This document shows, in pieces, positions 27,192 to 34,041 of a stretch of 47,436 nt of DNA. Origin of the DNA: Caryophanales bacterium UBA6259 (GTDB taxonomy: Bacteria > Bacillota > Bacilli > Tepidibacillales > Tepidibacillaceae). The position numbers and the translations under genes are program-made. How positions within the stretch are numbered: position 1 is the stretch's first letter; each line of letters starts with the position of its first letter. The stretch is taken from contig DJVJ01000015.1 of NCBI GenBank assembly GCA_002441135.1, forward strand, positions 286-47,721, written 5' to 3'. Under the pieces are notes generated by a model. The model was given only the letters and a program-made list of their open reading frames with translations, did not search any database and was not told where the DNA came from.

Positions 27192-29150
27192 CTACCTCTT
27201 TCTTTCAATAGGTTTTAAAGCTCGGCCAATTCTTGTCTCGGTTGCTATCAATTGTTTTAATACAGGTTCAAAATGCTCTTTCAGTTCCGGTTTACTTATC
27301 TGTAATGCTGTCAGATCATTACCAACAGCAGGTGGAATAGTATCCGCAGGCACATTTAATAATGTACGAGTGAGAACTTTAATACCTTCCCCAATACCCT
27401 TTTCTATTAGCCCCCTTAATGCATCGTAACCAACTTTTTGATCTGGATTCCGCTGAATATGCTTTTCAATCTGATTTAATAGTAGAATACGTTCGTCTGC
27501 GTTGAGTTTCAACGTGGAATTAACTGCGCGCCCCATTCTTCCAGCATTGGAAGAAAGTATATCGTCAAGTATGGCCCTTACAATTGGTGGAATCATAGAT
27601 ACCCCAGATAAAGTTGAACTTAGCTTATCTCTCGCTACCCAGAAATAATCTCTCAAATCTATCTCACTCAGTAACGGTTCCATAGCAATCCAGCGGCGCA
27701 TAAAAGAAGAAGACCATTGTGAATCAATTTTTTTGGCCTCTTCTTCATTATCGACATTACCATCAGGTGATGCCAAAATCGCTTCAAGCTGCTTTAACTC
27801 ACTAGACCTTCCTTCTTGTTTAGACTGCCACTCAAATAAACCCATAAATTGCTTAGAGTGTCCGTATTCAAGAACCATCAATTTTACCAGAACGTCATCC
27901 CGAATACTTTGCAGTCCTGCAACTCTTGCTAATTCTTTTCTCAGAAAATAGGCATTTAAAAATCGCTTAACTTGCCTTGGATTTCCCTTAAGTCCTTCAG
28001 TAATAAGCGGAGCAATGCTGGAACTGAAAATCAAACTTTCATTTAATGTAGCCGGAAGTTCGGTATCTCCAAATGCTTCTTTCACAGCAGCGTAACCGAA
28101 TACGGAATAACGATTCGCATACCTCTGATCTTCGCAAGCCTTGTGAACCTTACCAAGCAAGGTTTCATCTTCAATGTCCCTAGCACAGAACAATAGTGAC
28201 ATATAACTTTCAACCTCAGCCGGTGATAGCTTGGGCAGTCTATACGGAATTTGTATCAACTTTTCCAAGTAATCGGTTACAAGCCTCTCTGAAGCCTCGG
28301 CAGGGTCTCTCTCATCCTTGAATTTCATTTGCGCGTACCTAACCTCGATTGCATGACGTACTATCCGAGGGTCAGCTCCTATAACAAATGCTGTTCTTTC
28401 AACATTTAAAAATAATTTGATGGCTTCTAAATTTTCTATGATGCGTTCGTTCGAACACCTGTCTAAATCATCGATTAATACGACCAAGGATTCAATATTT
28501 GTTTCTCTAAGCAGTTTTTCGAAGTCCTGACGAAATGTTCGTACATCCATAGCACTTGCTTCGCTTTTATCTTCTTTTATCATTTCCTCCCAATTAATCT
28601 CGGATTTTGACTCTCCTTTATCTCCTGCCTCTTCATCGTCTTTTTTCGGCAGAATTGAATCCAATATTTTTTTACCAGAGCCCATTAAACTTGGCACAAT
28701 ACTTGCTCCGCCCGTTATATACGCTGCCAATGCAGGCATACCAATTTCTTTTACCCCGAATTTTGCAACTCGCATCCAATTCACAGACTTTAAGAGCCCA
28801 GCAACTTTTTCTCTAATACTTGGACCAAATCTTTTATGCTCACCGAGCTGCAAGAGTATAGAGCTAAGAAGAGCTGACTTGGCATCATCATAACCTTCGA
28901 AGAGCCAACCATTGAAATATAAAACTGCTATTTTTTCGTATTTTTCTCTTTCAGGCGAACCTGGTGGATAATTCTCGGGTTCTAAATCGTACTCCAACAT
29001 TTTCATAATGCTTGTTTTTCCACTACCCCAGTCTCCAAAAACCCCTAATGTAACAGGTAGTAGTTTGGGATTAGTAACAACTGACCTTATTAAGTCGGCA
29101 TGGACTTTAAAACCCAGTAAATCCTGAGAAGTTTCATTATCTGACCACAT
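27192..29150 (-). CDS. qatA: QatA, KAP-family P-loop NTPase
   Basis: A 652-residue KAP NTPase. Walker A is GDWGSGKTS (residues 39-47) and Walker B is LVVLIDDLDRC (about residues 217-228). A hydrophobic stretch lies between them (about residues 118-150, AALAAYITGGASIVPSLMG), as in KAP proteins that insert segments into the fold. The C-terminal half is helical. In Qat it is the ATPase that may sense or position the complex. It is first in the operon, with AGAGGTG before the ATG. The base composition looks richer in GC than the neighbouring core genes, which fits acquisition. Confidence 0.95.
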   Translation of the reverse strand: MWSDNETSQDLLGFKVHADLIRSVVTNPKLLPVTLGVFGDWGSGKTSIMKMLEYDLEPENYPPGSPEREKYEKIAVLYFNGWLFEGYDDAKSALLSSILLQLGEHKRFGPSIREKVAGLLKSVNWMRVAKFGVKEIGMPALAAYITGGASIVPSLMGSGKKILDSILPKKDDEEAGDKGESKSEINWEEMIKEDKSEASAMDVRTFRQDFEKLLRETNIESLVVLIDDLDRCSNERIIENLEAIKLFLNVERTAFVIGADPRIVRHAIEVRYAQMKFKDERDPAEASERLVTDYLEKLIQIPYRLPKLSPAEVESYMSLLFCARDIEDETLLGKVHKACEDQRYANRYSVFGYAAVKEAFGDTELPATLNESLIFSSSIAPLITEGLKGNPRQVKRFLNAYFLRKELARVAGLQSIRDDVLVKLMVLEYGHSKQFMGLFEWQSKQEGRSSELKQLEAILASPDGNVDNEEEAKKIDSQWSSSFMRRWIAMEPLLSEIDLRDYFWVARDKLSSTLSGVSMIPPIVRAILDDILSSNAGRMGRAVNSTLKLNADERILLLNQIEKHIQRNPDQKVGYDALRGLIEKGIGEGIKVLTRTLLNVPADTIPPAVGNDLTALQISKPELKEHFEPVLKQLIATETRIGRALKPIERKR

Positions 29151-29296
29151 TGCAGTGCACCTCTACATTTATTAGTATTGAGCGTCCTGTAAAATCTGGA
29201 TAGTATACTTCTTTATTCGTTAGCAAATTTCCACCGGGAATGGATGTGAGAATTAGTGCTATATTCTGAACTTTAAAACTATAATATCATTACCCC

Positions 29297-29624
29297 TTAA
29301 ATTGATACTATCTTCAAAAAATATGCGTTGGGCTTGAGATCTTCAACCACAAAAGCCAAGCTATACTTTGCCCGAGTGACACCAACAAAATATTTATCTG
29401 GAACCTTTAATCGACTACTGGGAACTAATAAGAATGAATAAAGTGGTTTATTAGGGAAAATTAAAGCACGTTCCAAAGTCATCCCCCTTGCTGACACCAA
29501 AGTTTAGGGATGGATAACCTAAGGTTGGCGTAGTGGCATCATATTTTAAGATATTCGGTTTTAAATGCTGAATATAAGCATGTACATCAGTTTGGAGAAT
29601 CTGAAAAAACCCTACGGCAATCAT
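29297..29624 (-). pseudogene. UvrD-family helicase, frameshifted C-terminal remnant
   Basis: Frame one (from 29624) gives QTDVHAYIQHLKP and then YPSLNFGVSKG. Frame two continues GMTLERALIFPNKPL, then YFVGVTRAKYSLAFVVEDL. These are the C-terminal motifs V-VI of UvrD/Rep-type helicases (compare NFGxSKGxTFxRVLIFP and TRAxxS). The junction is a run of five G where four would keep the frame. The ATPase half is absent. Such helicases occur in defence systems such as Gabija (GajB), but the remnant is too short to tell which. Confidence 0.75.
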
Positions 29625-29801
29625 TCGTCTGAGTCAAATACCCTAAATCCCCATTAATATTTTACCATAATTATTCCAAATACCTACTGTAAATTTCAGA
29701 AAATTGGATTTATAATGGCGATAGATTAGGCATTTGTAATCAATGACTGTTTCAGAAAGTAGGGTAGGTGTTAAGAACAATTGATCATCTTAAGTATAAA
29801 A

Positions 29802-29820
29802 GGGACAGTTAAACTGTCCC
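29802..29820 (-). terminator. terminator after the ubiquitin-like operon
   Basis: Stem gggacagtt / aactgtccc around one base, so its effective loop is about 3-5 nt. On the minus strand it is followed by TTTTAT. It lies 80 nt past the DUF6527 stop, in a 280-bp stretch (29625-29903) with no other gene. Confidence 0.75.
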
Positions 29821-29903
29821 CTTAATACCATTGCTAGTAAATATCTCTCTTTAACTTTGTTTAGAAAACATTTTTACCCGATAGAAGAACTTAAATTAAG
29901 TAA

Positions 29904-30275
29904 TTAAAACTTAAAAAGTCTTTTAATCCGGTCTAAAAGACTGTTGCTTTTTTCCATATGGGTTTTTAAGGACTCTTGATCATGCTTTATTACTTCCTGC
30001 ATAGCAGTTTTTGATACTCGACCTGCCCATATTACCTTATCATTTGTAATAAAGTAATGTGATTTACACGGATGATTCCAGTTTCCTATAGAGGGGAAAA
30101 GTGATACCGTTTCCCCATCATAGGTTAATTTCCATCTAGCCGGTGAAAGCGAAGTTACAATGTCTGCTCCGCATCCACAAGCACATTTATGTTTTGCGAT
30201 ATCGTATTCAATTGAAATATAAAGCACATCTTGTTCAATTTCTGATGGTATAAATTCAACAAATTTATGGCGCAT
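29904..30275 (-). CDS. DUF6527 family protein of a ubiquitin-like operon
   Basis: A 123-residue protein of a family recognised by VEFIP, LYISIEY and the cysteine cluster CACGCG (residues 31-36). Further marks are SLFPSIGNWNHPCKSHY (Cys70, His73) and a following WAG. The Cys/His set suggests a bound metal, perhaps with hydrolase-like or structural use; no activity is known to me. I start it at the ATG of 30275, 8 nt after AGAGG, inside the E1 gene. A start at 30293 has no ribosome site. In other bacteria the family sits next to ThiF/E1 and multi-ubiquitin genes, as here. Confidence 0.85.
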   Translation of the reverse strand: MRHKFVEFIPSEIEQDVLYISIEYDIAKHKCACGCGADIVTSLSPARWKLTYDGETVSLFPSIGNWNHPCKSHYFITNDKVIWAGRVSKTAMQEVIKHDQESLKTHMEKSNSLLDRIKRLFKF

Positions 30276-31431
30276 GATTAATAACCTCTTCATCTACTAT
30301 AAATAATGAATTAGAAATTGTATCATCGTTTAGATAAAATCCAAATATCTTCTTCCACGCTAATATTCCTAAAACTGCATTTAACGCGTTTAATTCTGAT
30401 ATTTGGATATTTTGAGCATACACATCATTATCTGCTCTTTGTCCCATCGCAATTTTATTTAATCCACAACTATTTTCAGAGGTAACCAGCGTTTTTCTTA
30501 CTACGCCTCTTATTGAATCTCCAACAACCGTTAATCCCATACCTAAGTCAACAAAGGGTATATTAGCATTGAGGAGATAATCTATAATTATTTTTTTAGG
30601 TTCTACTTCATCTAAAACTAGAAATACAAAATCATGTCCTTCTAACATATTTACATTTGATTCATTAAGAAAAACTTCATGTGCAATTATGCCGTTTCTT
30701 AGTCGGTCATATCTGTCCTTTAGATAAGATACTTTACTAGGTTTTTGTTGTAGTTCATCCATACTAATTGCACCTGGGATTCTAAAGGCATTATGATTAT
30801 ATAGAATATCTCCATCAAAGATAGATATTTGTTTAACAGGTGTTTTGCTAACGAAATCTAAAATAAATGAGCCTGTTCCACCTAGTCCAACGATAGCTAT
30901 GTTCTGCTCCTTCAATTTATTTGAGATATGAGATAAACCTGCCCTTGCTGTATTGGTATCAGGATATAGAAATACGCTGTCAGCATTATAATACTCAAAC
31001 TCAAAATTCTGGGCTGTCACGCTAGGATCGATGGATTTAGCTGGTGCAGATAATAGGTCTACGTATTTTTGTATTTTAGTAAAATAATCGGGATACTGAC
31101 CATTCAAAGGTTTTGCTGAAAAATAATAATCAGCAACAATATCCTGTGTTAATGGATAGGTTTGTTTCATGTTTACGTACGATTTATTCTCATTTCCAAA
31201 TTGATCACAGGGATATTCTCCAACAAATCTAACTGTGTGATCATTGGGAGCGACTGTAGATAATCCCGATAATTCCAGCGGACAAAAAATTGTACCGAAT
31301 AAAATATTTTTATCTTTGTTAACATAGGGAATCCCTTTTACAACAAGGTGCCCATTGGCTATAGTTACGTTGTATCCTGCTTCTACTAGTTTTTTCAAAT
31401 CTTCATTATGATCTATTAGTTGAGTCGACAT
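30265..31431 (-). CDS. E1-like (ThiF family) adenylyltransferase
   Basis: A 388-residue protein. The N-terminal part (about residues 1-145) resembles the DUF6791 domain fused to such enzymes (LVEAGYNVTIANGHLVVKG, GIPYVN, GEYPCDQFG). The C-terminal Rossmann E1/ThiF domain has the ATP loop VGLGGTGS (residues 181-188) and DGD (206-208) that would bind Mg-ATP. A cysteine at 322 is a possible acceptor. The ELNALNAVLGILAWKKIFGFY end is typical of the group. It should adenylate the C-terminus of the ubiquitin-like partner encoded directly upstream (26-bp overlap). No E2 or JAB peptidase is encoded nearby. Confidence 0.9.
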   Translation of the reverse strand: MSTQLIDHNEDLKKLVEAGYNVTIANGHLVVKGIPYVNKDKNILFGTIFCPLELSGLSTVAPNDHTVRFVGEYPCDQFGNENKSYVNMKQTYPLTQDIVADYYFSAKPLNGQYPDYFTKIQKYVDLLSAPAKSIDPSVTAQNFEFEYYNADSVFLYPDTNTARAGLSHISNKLKEQNIAIVGLGGTGSFILDFVSKTPVKQISIFDGDILYNHNAFRIPGAISMDELQQKPSKVSYLKDRYDRLRNGIIAHEVFLNESNVNMLEGHDFVFLVLDEVEPKKIIIDYLLNANIPFVDLGMGLTVVGDSIRGVVRKTLVTSENSCGLNKIAMGQRADNDVYAQNIQISELNALNAVLGILAWKKIFGFYLNDDTISNSLFIVDEEVINHAP

Positions 31432-31651
31432 TTATCCTCATTCCTTCTTTCATCTTTATAAAATCTCCGAAGGAATAATCTCGGCTATGTTTTTCCCCTG
31501 TATCGTTTTTTAACGTAGAAACCATAGTGTAGGACTTTTGTGAATCATCGTAACCTCCATATGCAAGGGTAACTACCTCTTGAAAGGAATAATCTCTTTT
31601 TTCTACTTCTTTTGGTTCACCATTAATAATAACAGTAATAAGTTTTGACAT
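31406..31651 (-). CDS. ubiquitin-like protein (multi-ubiquitin domain)
   Basis: An 81-residue beta-grasp protein. The pattern VIINGEPKEVEKRDYSFQEV then VTLAYGG, a later YTM strand, and GMRINVDSTNRS at the end match the multi-ubiquitin (PF14452-like) family, here as a single domain. It ends without Gly-Gly, as members of this family often do, so whether it is conjugated is open. It heads a compact operon with the E1 and DUF6527 genes. The ribosome site GGGGAGG is strong. A possible promoter (TTAAAT, 17 bp, TATAAA) lies about 31735-31765. Confidence 0.85.
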   Translation of the reverse strand: MSKLITVIINGEPKEVEKRDYSFQEVVTLAYGGYDDSQKSYTMVSTLKNDTGEKHSRDYSFGDFIKMKEGMRINVDSTNRS

Positions 31652-32042
31652 TTTGTATGTTCCTCCCCAAAGTTATTAGAAGAAAGAAGCGCCCGTTTTT
31701 GAACTAGTCCCCTTTTTCGGTTGCATTCACCTTTTGAGCAGATAAGAATTTGATTTATACCCAAAGTTAGGATATAATTTAACCGACTAAAGTTTTAATT
31801 CATATCTTTTCTTCGGTGGAAATGCTTTTTTTAGCTTCTTTCCACTTTTTTTATCTAAAACACAAACGATAAGCGCTTTAAATAATCACTTATTGTTCGT
31901 GATTAGATGATAATAGTACCAATAATTACTTTAAGTGTTGGCGAAATATTAATTCCAAGGGATTTTAAAAATATGTGTAGAAATAATACACTAAAAATAA
32001 CGCCTATTATTTTTTTATTACTATCTCATCCAAAACAGTAAA
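31652..32042. other. 391-bp intergenic region
   Basis: No gene seen. It holds the leader of the ubiquitin-like operon. A hairpin pairs GTGGAAA with TTTCCAC near 31817-31850 and is followed on the plus strand by a T-run, so it would work as a plus-strand terminator. I see no plus-strand gene that would need it. The rest is A/T-rich. Confidence 0.45.
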
Positions 32043-32216
32043 TCACCCCTTTTCTTTTCTAACTCCTTTAAAATGTGTTGTGCTACTTGTCTTTTGATCC
32101 ATAAATCTACCGGTTTCAGCATCCCTTTTTACCCAATTTCCATTTGGTCCTTTAAATTGAGACCTTCCTTTTACGGCTCCAATTCGCCCACTACCTAATT
32201 TACCGTTAGTTGCCAT
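32043..32216 (-). CDS. 57-residue basic protein of unknown function
   Basis: Starts at the ATG of 32216, behind a perfect AAAGGAGGTGA. An upstream in-frame extension overlaps the preceding gene's terminator and is not real. The product is Gly/Lys/Arg-rich with net charge about +9. It contains RIGAVKGRSQ (residues 11-20) and then KRDAETGRFMDQK (residues 30-42), ending FKGVRKEKG. This pattern recurs in small proteins of many bacteria and mobile elements, but I know of no assigned function. Nucleic-acid binding is a guess from charge. A palindrome lies in its promoter region (32245-32262). Confidence 0.8.
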   Translation of the reverse strand: MATNGKLGSGRIGAVKGRSQFKGPNGNWVKRDAETGRFMDQKTSSTTHFKGVRKEKG

Positions 32217-32244
32217 GTTACTCACCTCCTTTTGTAGTATCGTT

Positions 32245-32262
32245 TTCAATTTTAAAATTGAA
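32245..32262. promoter_or_regulatory. 18-bp perfect palindrome, likely operator
   Basis: TTCAATTTTAAAATTGAA, fully self-complementary. On the minus strand it starts 6 nt after a predicted -10 TATAAA (with -35 TTGTTT, 18-bp spacer, inside the preceding terminator) and ends 28 nt before the ATG of the 57-residue gene. A relative lies at 32878-32895. Confidence 0.65.
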
Positions 32263-32277
32263 CACCATTTTATAAAA

Positions 32278-32303
32278 AAAGCTTGCTGTTTAAAACAAGC
32301 TTT
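32278..32303 (-). terminator. terminator overlapping the STAS-wHTH gene stop
   Basis: Stem AAAAGCTTG / CAAGCTTTT with the TAA stop in the loop. It is followed on the minus strand by TTTTTTTAT. Read-through to the 57-residue gene should be limited, so that gene needs its own promoter. Confidence 0.85.
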
Positions 32304-32859
32304 TATATACAAATTGCCTTCCACCTTCGGACATTTGTACTTCTTCTCGTGCAATCAATCGTTTTTCATATAATTTCGATAGTTGTGTGCTTGCAGTGTT
32401 CAACTGTTTGTCAAAAGCATCAACAACATCCCTCGCAGTGACTTCTTTTCTCCTATACACAAATTCTAGAATTTGCTTTAATGACCCGCCAAGATAGCCT
32501 AATATCGAGAAGGAATTCTCCTCTTTCGCAATAATACACAATTGTTCAATATTTAGCGTGCTTTCAATATTATAGGCATGATCATACTCATCTTCAGGGC
32601 TTAAATTAACAAGATAGATATATTTTTCAGCTTTATTTTCTACAAATTCATTAATCAGCCACTTTAATGGTTTAGCAATTACTTCATCAATTCCAGACCC
32701 ATTAGTATCCGCTATATAAGCCATGTCCAACACAAAGACTGTATGATTTGATGCATTTTTAATTTTATCCATGATTGACTCTCTAAAGTCCTTTAGTTGA
32801 GTACGATTTAATAATTTTATAAGTTCATCATGAACGCTTATAAGTAATTCAGTTTTCAT
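32290..32859 (-). CDS. STAS-like / winged-helix protein
   Basis: A 189-residue protein not described by name. The N-terminal and middle part (about residues 10-115) has a STAS-like pattern: a hydrophobic strand before Asp45 (VFVLDMAYIADTNGSG), then a strand-rich half, close to DUF4325-type STAS. The C-terminal 60 residues (about 128-189) read as a winged helix (EVTARDVVDAFDKQLNTAST, then QLSKLYEKRLIAREE and a basic wing). It is thus a candidate DNA-binding regulator tuned by the adjacent STAS-GHKL ATPase. It has a good promoter and a palindrome in its leader. The ribosome site GAGAGGG is modest. Confidence 0.72.
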   Translation of the reverse strand: MKTELLISVHDELIKLLNRTQLKDFRESIMDKIKNASNHTVFVLDMAYIADTNGSGIDEVIAKPLKWLINEFVENKAEKYIYLVNLSPEDEYDHAYNIESTLNIEQLCIIAKEENSFSILGYLGGSLKQILEFVYRRKEVTARDVVDAFDKQLNTASTQLSKLYEKRLIAREEVQMSEGGRQFVYKSLF

Positions 32860-32877
32860 TTTTTTCGCCCTCTCGAT

Positions 32878-32895
32878 TTCAATTTACAATTTGAA
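32878..32895. promoter_or_regulatory. imperfect 18-bp palindrome, likely operator
   Basis: TTCAATTTACAATTTGAA; the extended 20-mer (32877-32896) is self-complementary at 16 of 20 positions. It shares TTCAATTT and the TTGAA end with the perfect palindrome at 32245-32262. It lies just downstream of the likely +1 of the STAS-wHTH promoter, a position suited to a repressor. Confidence 0.6.
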
Positions 32896-32907
32896 ACCTT
32901 TAATTTT

Positions 32908-32936
32908 ATTAAAGACTAATTTTCAAAGTATGTCAA
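32908..32936 (-). promoter_or_regulatory. promoter of the STAS-wHTH gene
   Basis: TTGACA (32931-32936), a 17-bp spacer, TTTAAT (32908-32913). The -35 box lies just past the stop of the ATPase gene, so the second gene can be made separately from the first. Confidence 0.75.
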
Positions 32937-32938
32937 TA

Positions 32939-33802
32939 TTATAATTTAACTTTTATCAAAAAAAATGTCCCAAACGAAATTTTACCTTCTGTTTTAGGCG
33001 TTACTCCATCTTTTGTAATTTCATAAATAGCATTATTTGTTCGTAATGTCACTGATGATTCAGACCAATTAAAAGCTCTTTGTTTAATATCCATTAGACC
33101 CTTACCACGGTCTTCATCAGTAAGTCTTGATGCTTTCGTTGTTATAGCTGCTTTTACAATATCATGAGGAGATTGTAAATTTAAAACATCTTTTAGACTA
33201 TTGTAAATTCCTTGCCCTCTATCAGCGACAGCAATTTCTATTTCTTTTTCTTCATCATTATTTTTCACTGCTATGTAACAAGATGAATCCGTATGATCGA
33301 TGACATTGTTTCCTAACTCAGTGATAAAGGCTTGAATGTCTGAACGGCGATTCCCCTTTAAACCCTTATTTTTGAAAATTCTTTTAATCAATGCACTTAT
33401 TTCTTCTATTTGAGAATGAGTTTCCGCTACCCTGATTTCTAGTAATTCATCCTCTAAATTCCTTCGATTCCGTTTATAAATAGCTTCCATATCCTTTTGT
33501 TTTTCAAACTGCTTCTTTACATTTTCACTGCACACCTTAAAAAAGTTCATTCTTTCCATATATTGAATCGGCTTGTTATTATAAGGCGTTTTAATAATAA
33601 CATCAAACCGATCCTCAAGATAATTAAGTACGGATAGGAGTCCGGTAAATCCTATTGGTGTAATGTAACTTAAATACTCCATATTTAATGTTATGACACT
33701 TTCAGAATTTAAATCAATTACTTCCATTGTTTCATTTAATAATTGATGGATATTCTCTATTGTCGATAATTTACTGCCTACATTTATTTCCATAAACCCC
33801 AA
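32939..33802 (-). CDS. STAS-GHKL ATPase fusion
   Basis: A 287-residue protein. The N-terminal STAS-like domain (about residues 5-92: VITLNMEYLSYITPIGFTGL, then YMERMNFF) leads through a helical linker to an RsbW-type GHKL ATPase (about residues 125-287). Its N box is ELGNN (162-166), with DRGQG (194-198), DRGKG (231-235) and a final FGTFF. RsbW-like proteins phosphorylate STAS partners and hold sigma factors or other targets; here the partner may be the downstream STAS-wHTH protein. The start is TTG at 33802 behind AAGGG; an ATG at 33793 is possible. I know of no described system with this pair. Confidence 0.78.
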   Translation of the reverse strand: MGFMEINVGSKLSTIENIHQLLNETMEVIDLNSESVITLNMEYLSYITPIGFTGLLSVLNYLEDRFDVIIKTPYNNKPIQYMERMNFFKVCSENVKKQFEKQKDMEAIYKRNRRNLEDELLEIRVAETHSQIEEISALIKRIFKNKGLKGNRRSDIQAFITELGNNVIDHTDSSCYIAVKNNDEEKEIEIAVADRGQGIYNSLKDVLNLQSPHDIVKAAITTKASRLTDEDRGKGLMDIKQRAFNWSESSVTLRTNNAIYEITKDGVTPKTEGKISFGTFFLIKVKL

Positions 33803-33864
33803 ACGCCGCCCTTGAGTTTAGTTATTATAATAAACCTAATGAATTATTTTCCATTTATTAACTT

Positions 33865-33893
33865 ATTATATAAATAGAATTAAAAGTAGTAAA
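33865..33893 (-). promoter_or_regulatory. promoter of the STAS-GHKL gene
   Basis: TTTACT (33888-33893), 17-bp spacer, consensus TATAAT (33865-33870). It is the only clear sigma-A-like promoter in the gap before the ATPase gene. Confidence 0.65.
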
Positions 33894-33939
33894 CCTTTTG
33901 ATTAGACGTATGATTTAAAAAAATGTTTTAAATATACGA

Positions 33940-33963
33940 AAAGGACAGCTTGCGCTGCCCTTT
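33940..33963 (-). terminator. hairpin downstream of glmS
   Basis: Arms AAAGGACAGC and GCTGCCCTTT around TTGC, with one mismatch. The minus-strand U-tract (TTTTCGT) is short, so termination is probably partial. It is the only GC-rich stem past glmS. Confidence 0.6.
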
Positions 33964-33970
33964 AGACTCG

Positions 33971-34010
33971 GTACCCGACTTTTTTGTTCAGTACCCGACT
34001 TTATTGTATT
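33971..34010. repeat. two-copy 20-bp tandem repeat next to glmS
   Basis: GTACCCGACTTT occurs at 33971-33982 and 33991-34002, a period of 20 bp, with 4 mismatches in the rest. It sits between the glmS stop and its hairpin, at the edge of the island. Confidence 0.7.
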
Positions 34011-34041
34011 TTTACATCTGTTATTTTAACAGGTTTCTAGC

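Noticed and set aside
31406..32042. Possible E2 or JAB peptidase gene beside the E1
   Set aside because: No frame in the island other than those listed has an E2 fold or a JAMM motif; the operon holds only three genes.
32217..32354. Upstream extension of the 57-residue protein
   Set aside because: It runs through a terminator and a palindrome, while the internal ATG has a perfect ribosome site.
24000..34000. CRISPR array, integrase or transposase in the island
   Set aside because: No regularly spaced repeats and no recombinase-like frame on either strand.
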